A stretch of DNA of 64,000 nt from Chitinophaga sp. sic0106 (GCF_019219075.1 NZ_JAHUWJ010000010.1:167067-231066); one strand, 5' to 3'. Positions 34,951 to 44,975 are shown, numbered from the stretch's first letter. Numbers and translations: made by a program. The notes: generated from the sequence alone by a model not told the origin.

Positions 34951-37900
34951 ATGAGTCTGCCGTCCTTATCGCTTAAACGGCCCGTCCTGGCAATTGTGAT
35001 GAATATCATTATCGTGATATTCGGTCTTGTGGGCTTTACCTTTCTGGGCGTACGGGACTTTCCTGCCATCGACCCGCCAATCGTGAACGTGCGCACCTCC
35101 TATGCAGGTGCCAACTCGGATATCATCGAAACACAGATCACCGAGCCATTGGAAAAACAAATCAATGGTATCGCAGGGATCAAAAATATATCTTCCAGCA
35201 GCAGCCAGGGTAGCAGTAATATTACCGTGGAGTTTGAACTGGGCCAGGACCTTGAAGCCGCCACCAATGATGTGCGCGATAAAGTATCCCAGGCACAGCG
35301 CAGCCTGCCGCCCGATCTGGACGCACCGCCCGTAGTATCCAAACAGGATGCGAACTCCGATGCCATCATCTCCATGACGGTGCAGAGCAACACCCGCAAC
35401 CAGCTGGAAGTAACAGAATACGGTACCAACGTACTCCTGGAAAAATTACAAACCATCCCAGGCGTAAGCCAGATCCAGATATGGGGCGAAAAACGCTATG
35501 CAATGCGCATCTGGATGAACCCGGCCAAGCTATCTTCCTATAGCCTCACCCCCTCGGATGTACAGGCCGCCCTGCAACGGGAAAACGTGGAGCTACCGTC
35601 CGGTAAAATTGCCGGTAATGCCACCGACTTCACCGTGCGCACCTTCGGGCGACTCGTCAGTGAAGAGGATTTCAATAACCTGATCATCAGAAATGTAAAC
35701 GGCAGCGAAATCCGCATCCGTGACATAGGTCAGGCCGTACTGGGCCCGGAAAATGAAGAAACCGTGCTCAAAGAATCCGGCGTACCCATGATTGCCCTGG
35801 CACTCATTCCACAGCCAGGCTCCAACTACGTAGCCATTGCCGACGAGTTCTTCAAACGATATGAACAGCTCAAACAGGAGGTGCCGGAAGATATTTCCCT
35901 CAATATCGCCATGGACAACACCCGCTTCATCAAAAAATCAATTGAAGAGGTGGAGGAAACTTTGATCGTGGCACTGGTACTCGTAATTATAATTGTATAC
36001 CTGTTCTTCCGCGACTGGCTCATGGCCTTCCGCCCATTGATAGATATACCGGTATCGCTGATAGGCGCCTTCTTTATTATGTACGCCTGCGGCTTTACCA
36101 TCAACATCCTCACCCTCCTGGCCATTGTACTGGCTACCGGGCTCGTGGTGGATGACGGTATCGTGGTAACGGAGAATATATATAAGAAGATAGAGGCAGG
36201 GATGCCGCGTATGCGCGCCGCCCGCGAAGGCTCGGAAGAGATCTTTTTTGCGGTAATCGCCACCTCCATTACGCTGGCATTCGTATTTCTCCCAATCATA
36301 TTCCTACAGGGATTTGTAGGGCAGCTGTTCCGTGAATTCGGTATAGTGGTGGCCGGTGCAGTATTGATTTCTGCATTTGTATCTCTCACCCTGACTCCTG
36401 TATTAAACGTAAAACTGGGCCGTGATACCCACACCCATTCCTGGTTCTATACCAAAACAGAACCTTTCTTCCGCTGGATGGAAGATGGTTACAAAAACTC
36501 CCTGGATGCGTTTATGCGTTTCCGTTGGACGGCTGTAATCATTGTACTGGTGTGCCTGGGAATGATCTATGGCCTGTTTAAAACGCTGCAATCGGAGCTG
36601 GCGCCGCTGGAGGACCGTAGTTCTTTCCGCCTGCAGGTATCTGCACCGGAAGGCACCTCATTCGACTACATGGATAACTATGTGGATAAACTCACACAGT
36701 TCATGGCCGATTCCGTACCGGAGCGTAAAATTGTGCTGAGCGTAACCTCTCCCGGCTTCAGTGGCGCAGGTGCGGTAAACAGTGCCTTCGTAAACGTAAT
36801 GCTGACAGAACCCAATGAACGCCATCGCTCGCAGAAAGAGATCGTGAACATGGTGAACCGCAATATGAGTCAGTTCCCGGTAGGTAAGGTATTTGCCATC
36901 GAGCAACAAACCATCCAGGTAGGCCGCCGTGGTGGTTTACCGATTGCATTTGTACTGGAACATATCAACTTCGACTCCCTCTCCGCCGTACTGCCGGCGT
37001 TTATGGAAGAAGTGGGCAACAGCCCTGTTTTCCAGGGAACAGACGTGGACCTGAAATTCAACAAACCGGAACTCCGTATTCATATTGACCGCAACAAGGC
37101 CACTCAACTGGGTGTGTCTGTACAGGATATTTCCCAAACCTTGCAGCTGGCACTCAGTAACCTCCGCTACGGCTACTTTATCCGCAATGGTAAACAGTAC
37201 CAGGTGATGGGCCAGGTATTCCGCAGCAACCGCGATGACCCGATGGACCTGCAGAACCTGTATGTGCGTAACAGCCGTGGGGAAGCTATTCAGCTGGATA
37301 ACGTAGTGAGCATTGAGGAAGAAACCAGTCCTCCGATCATCTATCACTTCAACCGCTTTAAATCGGCTACCATCTCTGCGGGCCTTGCCCCTGGCAGAAC
37401 CATCGGCGACGGTATCAAGGAAATGAACCGCATCTACGAGAAGCTGAGAGAGGAGAAGGTGCTGAATGATAACTATAGTACAGCCTTGTCAGGCGCTTCC
37501 CGCGACTATGCGGAAAGTGGCTCCAACACTATGTTTGCGCTTACACTGGCGCTGGTACTGATTTACCTGGTTCTGGCCGCACAGTTCGAGAGCTGGGTAG
37601 ATCCGCTGATCATCATGATCACGGTGCCGCTGGCCTTTGCGGGTGCGTTGTTATCGCTCTGGATCTTTGGTCAAACCTGGAACATCTTCTCCCAGATTGG
37701 GGTGATCATGCTGATTGGTCTGGTAACGAAGAACGGTATCCTGATTGTGGAGTTCGCGAACCAGAAGCGCGACGAAGGCCTTGGCAAATCCGATGCGGTG
37801 GTATTGGCATCCTCGCTGCGTTTGCGTCCGATATTGATGACGAGTCTGGCCATGGCGTTGGGTGCATTGCCGATCGCTATGTCCCTCGGCGCGGCAGCTA

Positions 37901-38070
37901 CCAGCCGTATTCCGCTAGGTATTGTAATCGTGGGTGGTATCGTGTTTTCACTGGTGCTGACCCTGTATGTGATCCCTGCCATGTACACCTTCCTGAGCCG
38001 TCGTAAGCCAGGTAACAGTGAAGAGGAAACGGAGCAGGAATCAGAAGCCATGATGGCAACGCATGCATAA
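34951..38070 (+). CDS. RND efflux pump, inner-membrane permease (AcrB/MexB type)
   Basis: 1039 residues. Twelve membrane segments flank two large periplasmic loops. LSLKRPVLAIVMNIIIVIFGLVGFTFLGVRDFP is the family start. LAIVLATGLVVDDGIVVTENIYKKIEAG has the proton-relay Asp pair. GLVTKNGILIVEFANQKRDEG and ALGALPIAMSLGAAATSRIPLGIVIVGGIVFSLVLTLYVIPAMY are the C-terminal motifs. It drives proton-coupled export of hydrophobic compounds, probably the HAE1 class. Substrates cannot be read from sequence. Middle gene of the adaptor-pump-TolC operon. No regulator gene is adjacent. Confidence 0.95.
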   Translation: MSLPSLSLKRPVLAIVMNIIIVIFGLVGFTFLGVRDFPAIDPPIVNVRTSYAGANSDIIETQITEPLEKQINGIAGIKNISSSSSQGSSNITVEFELGQDLEAATNDVRDKVSQAQRSLPPDLDAPPVVSKQDANSDAIISMTVQSNTRNQLEVTEYGTNVLLEKLQTIPGVSQIQIWGEKRYAMRIWMNPAKLSSYSLTPSDVQAALQRENVELPSGKIAGNATDFTVRTFGRLVSEEDFNNLIIRNVNGSEIRIRDIGQAVLGPENEETVLKESGVPMIALALIPQPGSNYVAIADEFFKRYEQLKQEVPEDISLNIAMDNTRFIKKSIEEVEETLIVALVLVIIIVYLFFRDWLMAFRPLIDIPVSLIGAFFIMYACGFTINILTLLAIVLATGLVVDDGIVVTENIYKKIEAGMPRMRAAREGSEEIFFAVIATSITLAFVFLPIIFLQGFVGQLFREFGIVVAGAVLISAFVSLTLTPVLNVKLGRDTHTHSWFYTKTEPFFRWMEDGYKNSLDAFMRFRWTAVIIVLVCLGMIYGLFKTLQSELAPLEDRSSFRLQVSAPEGTSFDYMDNYVDKLTQFMADSVPERKIVLSVTSPGFSGAGAVNSAFVNVMLTEPNERHRSQKEIVNMVNRNMSQFPVGKVFAIEQQTIQVGRRGGLPIAFVLEHINFDSLSAVLPAFMEEVGNSPVFQGTDVDLKFNKPELRIHIDRNKATQLGVSVQDISQTLQLALSNLRYGYFIRNGKQYQVMGQVFRSNRDDPMDLQNLYVRNSRGEAIQLDNVVSIEEETSPPIIYHFNRFKSATISAGLAPGRTIGDGIKEMNRIYEKLREEKVLNDNYSTALSGASRDYAESGSNTMFALTLALVLIYLVLAAQFESWVDPLIIMITVPLAFAGALLSLWIFGQTWNIFSQIGVIMLIGLVTKNGILIVEFANQKRDEGLGKSDAVVLASSLRLRPILMTSLAMALGALPIAMSLGAAATSRIPLGIVIVGGIVFSLVLTLYVIPAMYTFLSRRKPGNSEEETEQESEAMMATHA

Positions 38071-38090
38071 TTTATTTGTCTGGAATTAAT

Positions 38091-39425
38091 ATGAAAAGAT
38101 ATATAGCTAAAATTTGTTTGTCTGTATGCTGTATCATAGCCACTACCACAGTGGCTATGGCACAGCGGGAAGTGCTCACCCTGGAGCAGGCAATAGACGT
38201 GGCGTTGAAAAACAACTACGACATCAGGCTGGCAAAAAACAATGCGGAGGTAGCGGCTAACGATTACGCCTATGCGAACTTTGCTTTTGCTCCCCGCCTG
38301 AATGCCACTGCCGGCACCAACTGGAGCAGCACCGCACTCAAACAGGAATTTGCCAATGGCACCAAACGCGATACCAGCGGCATCAAAAGCCGGGTATTGA
38401 ACGCCAGCGCCACCCTGAATTGGACTTTATTTGACGGGTTGAAAATGTTTGCCACCCGCGACAAAATATCTGCCATCAAAGACCTGGGTGAACTGGCCAT
38501 CAAGGACCAGATTCAAAATACCATCGCCACAGTGATTGGTGGTTATTATAACATCGTGCAGCAAAAGCAGCAGCTGAAGGCTTTATCAGAGCAGATGTCC
38601 ATCTCCCAGGAAAGAGTAACCTTATCGGATGCTAAATTCCAGACCGGACTTGGACCTAAAACCGATCTGCTGCAATCCAAGGTGGATCTGAACGCACAGA
38701 AAGCGCTCTATCTCCGTCAGCAAACGGTGATTGAACAAAGTAAGGCGTTACTGAACCAGCTGATGGCGGTACCTACCAATGCTACCTTTTACGATGTCAC
38801 AGACTCGATCCCGGTGAAGGCTAACATCTCCCTGGGAGAACTACAGGAGAATGTAAATAAAAACAATACCAGCTTAAAGGTACAGCAGCAGAATATTGCC
38901 ATTTCTGCACTGGCGATTAAAGAAAGCAGGGCTGACTACTACCCAACCATTTCTTTCAATTCCATCTATTCTTTCAACAGGAATGTGGCCAATGCGGCTA
39001 CCAACAACTTTAGCCCGAAATTCAACAGGAACAATGCGCTGAACTATGGGTTCACCGCAGCTATTCCGATTTTCAACGGCTTCAATGTAAAACGTCAGGT
39101 AAAGAATGCACAGCTGAACTACGACTTCCAGCGGATCACCATGGAAAATGTGAAATCGCAGGTGGAAGTATCACTGATCAATGCCTATAAAGACTACGAC
39201 TATTACAAACAGGCGCTGGCACTGGAAGAAGAAAACCTGGATCTGGCGAAGGAAAATATGATGGTAGCTTTGGAAAGATTTAAACAAGGCGTGTCCACTA
39301 CAATAGAGGTTAAACAAGCACAACAAAGTCTGGAAGATTCTTACTACAGGCTGATTCAGGCGAGGTATAACACAAAACTTGCGGAAACTGAACTGAGGAG
39401 ATTGAATGGATCGATTATTCAGTAA
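38091..39425 (+). CDS. TolC-family outer-membrane efflux channel
   Basis: 444 residues with a signal peptide (MKRYIAKICLSVCCIIATTTVAMAQ). The duplicated OEP repeat is visible: LTLEQAIDVALKNNYDIRLAKNNAEVAANDY and later LKVQQQNIAISALAIKESRADYYPTISFNSIYSFN. Long helices of the periplasmic barrel end in QAQQSLEDSYYRLIQARYNTKLAETELRRLNGSI. It forms the trimeric outer-membrane exit duct for the pump encoded before it. Start ATG 38091 gives the proper signal peptide; an upstream TTG adds five residues. Confidence 0.94.
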   Translation: MKRYIAKICLSVCCIIATTTVAMAQREVLTLEQAIDVALKNNYDIRLAKNNAEVAANDYAYANFAFAPRLNATAGTNWSSTALKQEFANGTKRDTSGIKSRVLNASATLNWTLFDGLKMFATRDKISAIKDLGELAIKDQIQNTIATVIGGYYNIVQQKQQLKALSEQMSISQERVTLSDAKFQTGLGPKTDLLQSKVDLNAQKALYLRQQTVIEQSKALLNQLMAVPTNATFYDVTDSIPVKANISLGELQENVNKNNTSLKVQQQNIAISALAIKESRADYYPTISFNSIYSFNRNVANAATNNFSPKFNRNNALNYGFTAAIPIFNGFNVKRQVKNAQLNYDFQRITMENVKSQVEVSLINAYKDYDYYKQALALEEENLDLAKENMMVALERFKQGVSTTIEVKQAQQSLEDSYYRLIQARYNTKLAETELRRLNGSIIQ

Positions 39426-39439
39426 TTGATTCATTCCCC

Positions 39440-39478
39440 TGTAATGTTCCGCTTGCCGCGAGCAAGTGGAACATTACA
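39440..39478. repeat. 17-bp near-perfect hairpin after the efflux operon
   Basis: TGTAATGTTCC (39440-39450) pairs with 39468-39478, and CTTGC with GCAAG inside, leaving a 5-nt loop and one G-T wobble. It is followed by AAAAAG, not T. It stands directly before the true terminator and may stabilise the mRNA end. Confidence 0.7.
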
Positions 39479-39480
39479 AA

Positions 39481-39512
39481 AAGAGCCAGGAACTTAGGTC
39501 CTGGCTCTTTTT
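39481..39512. terminator. Bidirectional terminator between tolC and glpQ-like gene
   Basis: An 11-bp perfect stem AAGAGCCAGGA/TCCTGGCTCTT (39481-39491 and 39499-39509) with a 7-nt loop. It has T-runs on both strands, so it ends the efflux operon and the convergent phosphodiesterase gene. Confidence 0.9.
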
Positions 39513-39514
39513 GC

Positions 39515-40411
39515 TTATTTTTGAAAGCTACCGGTCAGCTCAATCAACCTATCCGGGTAATTCGTAATAATCCCATCAACTTTCATATCCAGCATCTTCT
39601 GCAAATCAGCCGTTTCATCAACTGTCCATGGTAATACTTTTACTTTCATGGCATGTGCCTCTGCAATCAGCTCCGGTGTAACCAGCTGGAAGGCAGGGCT
39701 GTAGATATCCGGTGTAAAACCCAGGTCTTTAATATTATCCGCAAAGGTTTCCTTGTTAGCAATGAGCCATGCGGTAGTTTGTTTCGGATATTTTTTATGC
39801 AGCTCCTGCAGGGTGCGTTTATCGAATGATTGAATAGTAACGCGGGGAGCAATTTTCTTTTTATTAATTACCTCCATAACACGCGCCACAAATACGTCTG
39901 GCGTTGGATTAAGGCGGCCATCGGCTTTAGGGTCCGACTTGGTTTCCATATTATAATACACCGGTTTGAGGTGATTCTTTTTTACGTATGCCTCTACACT
40001 GTCGATCAGCTCTGACAGTAGCGGACGATAGGTTTTGAATTTCTGTTGCTGCGGAAATCTTTCATGCGGCTTAGTACCAGCGTCGTATTTGCGGATGCTG
40101 TCGTAAGGCATGGAAAAGAGGGTCAGGTTTTTTTGTTCTTCTTTGGAGATGTCGGAGCCATCGGGTTTACGCATGAACGTAGCGGACATGTAGGCATCGT
40201 GGGATACTACTACCTGGTTGTCCGCTGTGATGATGCAATCCAGTTCGAGCGTGCGGGCCCCGAGCTTTACAGCATTGATCATGGCGGGAATGGTGTTTTC
40301 CGGCATCAGGCCCATACCACCGCGGTGTGCCTGCACATCAGGTTTATATTGTGCCTGGGCACTGGTGGTAATCAGTGCAGCACCTAGTAAGAATGGTACT
40401 AAAGTTTTCAT
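39515..40411 (-). CDS. Secreted glycerophosphodiester phosphodiesterase
   Basis: 298 residues with signal peptide MKTLVPFLLGAALITTSAQA. The GDPD TIM-barrel motifs are complete: VQAHRGGMGLMPENTIPAMINAVKLGARTLELDCIITADNQVVVSHD with the HRG, PENT, ELD and SHD residues that bind metal and catalyse. The C-terminal VLPWTVDETADLQKMLDMKVDGIITNYPDRL is the usual end. It hydrolyses glycerophosphodiesters to glycerol-3-phosphate and an alcohol in the periplasm. Monocistronic, convergent with the efflux operon. Confidence 0.93.
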   Translation of the reverse strand: MKTLVPFLLGAALITTSAQAQYKPDVQAHRGGMGLMPENTIPAMINAVKLGARTLELDCIITADNQVVVSHDAYMSATFMRKPDGSDISKEEQKNLTLFSMPYDSIRKYDAGTKPHERFPQQQKFKTYRPLLSELIDSVEAYVKKNHLKPVYYNMETKSDPKADGRLNPTPDVFVARVMEVINKKKIAPRVTIQSFDKRTLQELHKKYPKQTTAWLIANKETFADNIKDLGFTPDIYSPAFQLVTPELIAEAHAMKVKVLPWTVDETADLQKMLDMKVDGIITNYPDRLIELTGSFQK

Positions 40412-40636
40412 GTGATTGCTAATTCATTGTTGTTGAACGACGAAGATACATATTTCGGGGTGTGCTGCTAAGCGCGAAGGCGCCATATGAAAATCATAAA
40501 AATTAATTAACGTACACTGCCACCCTTATACGGCGGGTCATTTATCTGTAAAGCTATGCTGGCAGGGCATTCCTTAACATTGTTATAACATTGAAATAGT
40601 AAGTTTATATCATCCAAACGCATCAACCTGCGCATT

Positions 40637-41176
40637 ATGTCTGATAGCCCTCTGAAGATAAAATTTGAACAACTCTTTGCCGCCAACAAAGATAAAATAT
40701 ACCGGTTCGCCTTTAAGCTTACCGGCGATGATTCGCGGGCGAAGGAACTCACGCAGCAATGCTTTATCCGCCTGTGGGAAAACATGGATAAGGTAAAGGA
40801 CGGACAGGACATATTCCCGCTCCTGTTTGTATATGTAAAGAACCTGGTGATAGATGAAGCCCGGAAATACTACCGTGAAAAGGAGATGATCAGCAAAGCC
40901 GCTACGGAGGAGAAGTCGCAGCCGCAGTCGGAAGATGGCGGCGACCGGTACATGATGCGCAAAGAATTTGACCTGCAGGTGTACAAGGTGGTAGGAGCCA
41001 TGCCGGAGCAGCGACGCAATGTGTATGAGCTGAGTCGCTATCATGGGTACAATAATAAACAGATAGCCGACAAACTTTCTATTTCAGTGGCCACAGTAAA
41101 AAGCCATTTAGGCAGTGCCCTGCAAACGCTGCGACAGCAGTTACAATCCCACTTCGATATAGATAATACCAAATAA
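40637..41176 (+). CDS. ECF RNA polymerase sigma factor
   Basis: 179 residues. Region 2 is FEQLFAANKDKIYRFAFKLTGDDSRAKELTQQCFIRLWEN; region 4 is VGAMPEQRRNVYELSRYHGYNNKQIADKLSISVATVKSHLGSALQTLRQQL. It is of the FecI-like Bacteroidota type. The protease gene follows after 2 bp and is likely co-transcribed, although a promoter dependent on this sigma cannot be shown. No anti-sigma gene is adjacent; the only FecR in the window lies 7 kb away on the other strand. Confidence 0.92.
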   Translation: MSDSPLKIKFEQLFAANKDKIYRFAFKLTGDDSRAKELTQQCFIRLWENMDKVKDGQDIFPLLFVYVKNLVIDEARKYYREKEMISKAATEEKSQPQSEDGGDRYMMRKEFDLQVYKVVGAMPEQRRNVYELSRYHGYNNKQIADKLSISVATVKSHLGSALQTLRQQLQSHFDIDNTK

Positions 41177-41178
41177 AC

Positions 41179-42543
41179 ATGCGCACCCAAATTGTACTAT
41201 TTACCGCCGGCTTGTTGCTGACTGCAACGGCCTGCCGGAAGGATGCCCCCGTAGCCCCTCCTGCGCCTACAGGGCCTGTAACACCCGCGGAGATCAACTC
41301 CTGGGTGCTGGACAGCATGCGCTATTTCTATTTATGGAATCAGGGCTTGCCAGCGAAGGCAGACACCTCCCTGGCTGCACAAAAATATTTCAGCAGCTTA
41401 CTGAACACCGCAGATCCTTTCTCCTACTTATATAATCCGGATGATGCTACCACTGTTGCCACTTCCCTGTACCGCAACTACGGACTGGATATCAGCGTGG
41501 TACAGTTACCGGGTACCACGGTGCCTATCGGGGTGGTTAAACTGGTGGCCAGTGGGGCTACCCTTGCGAAATCTAAGTTTAGCCGTGGCAGTTATATCTC
41601 ACGCATCAATAACATCTCCCTGAAACCTGATAATGCAGGGGAGTTATTTGCGCAGGTTTTGGGAGATAAAAGAGGCAGCTTTACTCCGGCAACGCTGTCT
41701 GATGGTGTATTTACCGATGGCCAACCGGTGGAGCTCCCTTTCGCTTATCCGGCGGAGTCACCTGTAAATGTGCAAAACTTTACAGTTGCTGGTAAAAAAG
41801 TGGGATACCTATATTACAATGCCTTTGCGGACAAATACAACGGGGACCTGGTTAACATCTTCAAAAATTTTGTTGGAAATGGTATATCAGAACTGATATT
41901 GGATTTGCGCTATAATACTGGCGGAAGCATTGCTGCCGCTGCGTTAATGACCAGCCTGATTGCAGATGGCATATCTGAAGGCAGCGCTTTTATACAGTTG
42001 AATGGCAACAACAACCTGGGGAGTTATAAAATGTCGTTTGGTGAAACGCTGGCGGTACCGGAAAGTGGGAATCCAATCAGTTTCAGCAGCATACTGGCTG
42101 CCAGACTGCGACTGAAGCGGGTATATGTACTTACCGGACATCAAACTATTTCAGCAGCGGAGTTGGTAGTTAATAACCTCAAGCCCTATACGAATGTAAT
42201 ACAGATTGGCGCTACTACTTATGGTAAGGACAAAGGTGCTATTATTATCCGTGATCAGCGCACGCCTAAACGTATCCCCTGGGTGATGCAGCCTATCACT
42301 TACCGGTTGGCCAATGCGAATGGACAAGGTGGTTATACTACCGGTATTGTACCACAGTATGTAGTAGATGAAATGAGCGTTCAACCGTTACCGTTAATCG
42401 GCAATGGCAATGATGCGTTGATTGCGAAAGCACTGGCGCTGATCAGTGGTAATGCCCGGGAAGAGAGTTACCAACCGAAAGTACCGGTTATCTATGAGCC
42501 TACACCTGTGGCAACTGAAGTAATTATTCCCCGTATAAAATAA
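41179..42543 (+). CDS. S41 family C-terminal processing peptidase, lipoprotein
   Basis: 454 residues. Lipobox LLLTATACRKD (Cys19) is followed by a Pro-rich linker. A helical cap (WVLDSMRYFYLWNQGLP) and PDZ-like region (SRGSYISRINNISL) lead to the protease core LILDLRYNTGGSIAAAALMTSLI. The catalytic Ser325 is in GHQTISAAELVVNNL and Lys350 in TYGKDKGA, as in Tsp/CtpA proteases. Anchored in the outer membrane or facing the periplasm. Two bp after the ECF sigma gene, so they form an operon. Target unknown. Confidence 0.92.
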   Translation: MRTQIVLFTAGLLLTATACRKDAPVAPPAPTGPVTPAEINSWVLDSMRYFYLWNQGLPAKADTSLAAQKYFSSLLNTADPFSYLYNPDDATTVATSLYRNYGLDISVVQLPGTTVPIGVVKLVASGATLAKSKFSRGSYISRINNISLKPDNAGELFAQVLGDKRGSFTPATLSDGVFTDGQPVELPFAYPAESPVNVQNFTVAGKKVGYLYYNAFADKYNGDLVNIFKNFVGNGISELILDLRYNTGGSIAAAALMTSLIADGISEGSAFIQLNGNNNLGSYKMSFGETLAVPESGNPISFSSILAARLRLKRVYVLTGHQTISAAELVVNNLKPYTNVIQIGATTYGKDKGAIIIRDQRTPKRIPWVMQPITYRLANANGQGGYTTGIVPQYVVDEMSVQPLPLIGNGNDALIAKALALISGNAREESYQPKVPVIYEPTPVATEVIIPRIK

Positions 42544-42545
42544 AA

Positions 42546-42571
42546 AGAGCCGCCTCCAGAGGGAGGCGGCT
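42546..42571 (-). terminator. Terminator, mainly for the minus-strand lipoprotein gene
   Basis: A 10-bp perfect stem AGCCGCCTCC/GGAGGCGGCT (42548-42557, 42562-42571), loop AGAG. On the minus strand it runs into CTTTTTATTTTA. It lies between the convergent S41 gene and the 42632 gene. Confidence 0.8.
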
Positions 42572-42631
42572 GATTCCAAGGAATGCGAATTGCACACAGT
42601 AATTCAACAATTGTTAATCTCTTCTGTTGGC

Positions 42632-43366
42632 TTATTGTAGTTTCGTTGTTTGTGTGACCATCGTCCCGTCTGTATTATCGTACAGGTTCGCAATAAAATT
42701 TCCGAAGGTGGAAATATTGCTTAATACAAATCTGTTATTTGCATTAGGAATTGTGATAGGATTGCCGGTAGCAGGATCTATAAGGGTAAGCCAGTATTGG
42801 GTAGACACTGATCCTGTATTCAATTTCTGTGGCAGAATAAGGATTTCGGAGAGGAAAGCCTTGTTCTTTACATTTTTGATGGTGGCTATATCTGTGATCA
42901 CATTGCTCGGCCTTTTCAGGTATTGCAGCTGCAGGTCCACCGCATCATACTTGTAAGCCGCGCTGAGATTGAGGTAAATCATGAACGCCAACGTATCTTT
43001 CACGGCTGGCTTCATGTCTATGAATGTGGAGTTGCCCAGTGAAGGAACTGCGAGTACATTCAGATTGATGGTTGAATTTGGAAGAACGTTTACCAGTGTG
43101 TCAATGATCAGCGAGTCGGTACCTGCTTTATAAAAAGCGAGTTTACCCGGAATACCGGCCTTAAGAATGGCAGTCTTGGAGATTTTGTCGGTCAATGAGT
43201 CCAGGAGTTTCCCTTCAAATTTCACATCCATTTTTGGTGTTCCGGCCAATTGTACCGCCCCAAAATTGACTTTTCCAAAGTATAAATCTGCAGGCTCTGT
43301 TCCTTTCCTGCATCCGGTAACCAGTAAAAATAATACCGCAAGAAGCGCTAATGGTTTGAAACACAT
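42632..43366 (-). CDS. Lipoprotein of unknown function
   Basis: 244 residues. MCFKPLALLAVLFLLVTGCRKGTEP gives a lipobox Cys at 19. The remainder is beta-rich with LYFGKVNFGAVQLAGTPKMDVKFEGKLL near the start and DPATGNPITIPNANNRFVLSNISTFGNFIANLYD at the end. It resembles DUF4397-like or other surface lipoproteins only loosely, so no family is assigned. An earlier ATG at 43399 would lie inside a terminator hairpin; the start at 43366 gives the normal lipoprotein signal. Follows the beta-helix lipoprotein gene on the same strand. Confidence 0.75.
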   Translation of the reverse strand: MCFKPLALLAVLFLLVTGCRKGTEPADLYFGKVNFGAVQLAGTPKMDVKFEGKLLDSLTDKISKTAILKAGIPGKLAFYKAGTDSLIIDTLVNVLPNSTINLNVLAVPSLGNSTFIDMKPAVKDTLAFMIYLNLSAAYKYDAVDLQLQYLKRPSNVITDIATIKNVKNKAFLSEILILPQKLNTGSVSTQYWLTLIDPATGNPITIPNANNRFVLSNISTFGNFIANLYDNTDGTMVTQTTKLQ

Positions 43367-43387
43367 AAATCGATTTTTTTGAAAAAT

Positions 43388-43487
43388 GGAACCGGCCATT
43401 AACCGGCTCCAGGTATTAGTATTGAAATTTTATATAAAGTCGGATAGTAGCTGTTATTAAAACAGGAGCCGGCCTTTTACCGGCTCC
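43388..43487 (-). terminator. Two related GGAGCCGG hairpins after the 43513 gene
   Basis: On the minus strand a perfect 8-bp stem (43465-43472 with 43480-43487) is followed by CTGTTTTAATAAC. A second, one-mismatch version (43388-43395 with 43403-43410) is followed by CATTTTTC. The two share the sequence CCGGCTCC and look like a duplicated terminator. Confidence 0.7.
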
Positions 43488-43512
43488 TTAAAGAACTTAT
43501 AACCACTCACGA

Positions 43513-44883
43513 TTAAAATACAGTCCAGGTAGAAGCCCAGCTAGTACCACCGGAGCCAGTACCAAATGCGCCCTGAGAACCACCAGCGTAGTTATAATCA
43601 GCAGCAGCGCTATGATCAAATGGAAAATCCAGACCAGCGAACTCGTTACCATATGAAGCGGTATAAACAGTGTTGCTGCAACCGATATTCATAGTATAAG
43701 CGGTGAAGGTGGTGAAGTTAACTTCGCTGCTGGTTGGCAGCAGGTAACCTTCCACAATGTTGTTGCAGAATACATCCACACCATTAGCATACTTGTAAAC
43801 AGTATTGGCAGTAGCGCTGCTTTTCTGTGAATCCATAGAAACACCCCATCTGTAACCCAGGAAGATAGAGTTAGAGATTTCAAACTCAGTGTTTCTTCTC
43901 AGGTGTGCAGCACGGCCGTAGATACCAGTACCGGTTGGAGCCTGTGTTTGATCAGCAGCTTGTGATGCATCAGGAACACCCACGATAGTAACATAGTTGT
44001 ATTTAGGACGGGTGATAGGCGCGTTGGTAGAACCATCCGCATCGTTATCACTTTCAAAACCATTTGCCTGGCTGAAGTCAGCACGTGAACCATCGGCAAC
44101 ACCTAAAGCATAAGTGATAGCACCAGTGTAACCATTGTCAGTATCGAACATATCATCCAATGCATCAACAGAGAGCAGGTGAGAAGCGTTTACACAACCA
44201 CCGAAGAACTCAAAAGAGTCATCGTTTGATTTGTATACTTCGATGTAATCCAGTACAGTACCGTTACCAACGCCGGCGAGGGTCAGACCGTTGATCTCGT
44301 TGTTAGCAGACAGCTGATAACCAGGATATTCAATACGAACATATTTCAGGATACCAGAGTTATCGGTATTGATGGTATCACCAGCAGTTGCATAAGTTGC
44401 ACTTGGATCGCTGATACCTTCAACGATTTTGGAAGTCTGCCAGTTTGTTTTAGCCTTACCCAGGATCACCACACCTGCCCAATCACCAGACTGTGGAGTA
44501 GATGAAGCGGAAGTAAATACGATAGGCTCTGCAGCAGTACCTTCAGCAATAATTTTAGAACCGCGGGTGATAACCAAACCACCACCTGTAGTACCACCTA
44601 CCTGGTGGTTACCAACAGAACCGAGGATTCTTGTTCCTTTTTCGATAGTAATTTTTGCACCGTTGGTAACGTATACCAGACCGCTCAGGGTGTAGATACG
44701 GCAAGACTGCAGATAGATGTCAGAAGTGATAACACCGCTGATAGTACTATCAGGGCAGGTACCTGGTGTACCAGCCAGCACAGGGCGGTTAGCCTGGTTT
44801 TCTTTTTTACAGGATGTAGCCAGGATTGCACCAGCAACAGTCATTACTGACAAAGCAGCTACTAATAAGGGTTTCTTGTTCAT
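43513..44883 (-). CDS. Surface lipoprotein, beta-helix type, partner of TonB receptor
   Basis: 456 residues. Signal with lipobox AILATSCKKEN (Cys25). The mature part starts TCPDSTISGVITSDIYLQSCRIYTLSGLVYVTNGAKITIEKGTRILGSVG and contains strand-turn repeats of a right-handed parallel beta helix (GGLVITRGSKIIAEGTAAEPIVFTSA, GDWAGVVILGKAK, LKYVRIEYPGYQL, LDYIEVYKSNDDSFEFFGG). Cys-rich and Asp/Asn-rich loops suggest metal binding. The gene lies 92 bp after the TonB receptor on the same strand, so it may be the receptor's surface substrate-binding partner, though it is not SusD-like. Function unknown. Confidence 0.8.
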   Translation of the reverse strand: MNKKPLLVAALSVMTVAGAILATSCKKENQANRPVLAGTPGTCPDSTISGVITSDIYLQSCRIYTLSGLVYVTNGAKITIEKGTRILGSVGNHQVGGTTGGGLVITRGSKIIAEGTAAEPIVFTSASSTPQSGDWAGVVILGKAKTNWQTSKIVEGISDPSATYATAGDTINTDNSGILKYVRIEYPGYQLSANNEINGLTLAGVGNGTVLDYIEVYKSNDDSFEFFGGCVNASHLLSVDALDDMFDTDNGYTGAITYALGVADGSRADFSQANGFESDNDADGSTNAPITRPKYNYVTIVGVPDASQAADQTQAPTGTGIYGRAAHLRRNTEFEISNSIFLGYRWGVSMDSQKSSATANTVYKYANGVDVFCNNIVEGYLLPTSSEVNFTTFTAYTMNIGCSNTVYTASYGNEFAGLDFPFDHSAAADYNYAGGSQGAFGTGSGGTSWASTWTVF

Positions 44884-44975
44884 GGATTTTTTTTTGAGAG
44901 TTTTCGTTTCGGGTAATTTGTAATAAGTACCTGATCAGGGTTTCTGTTTTACGCGTAAATTATTTTGAGTCAATT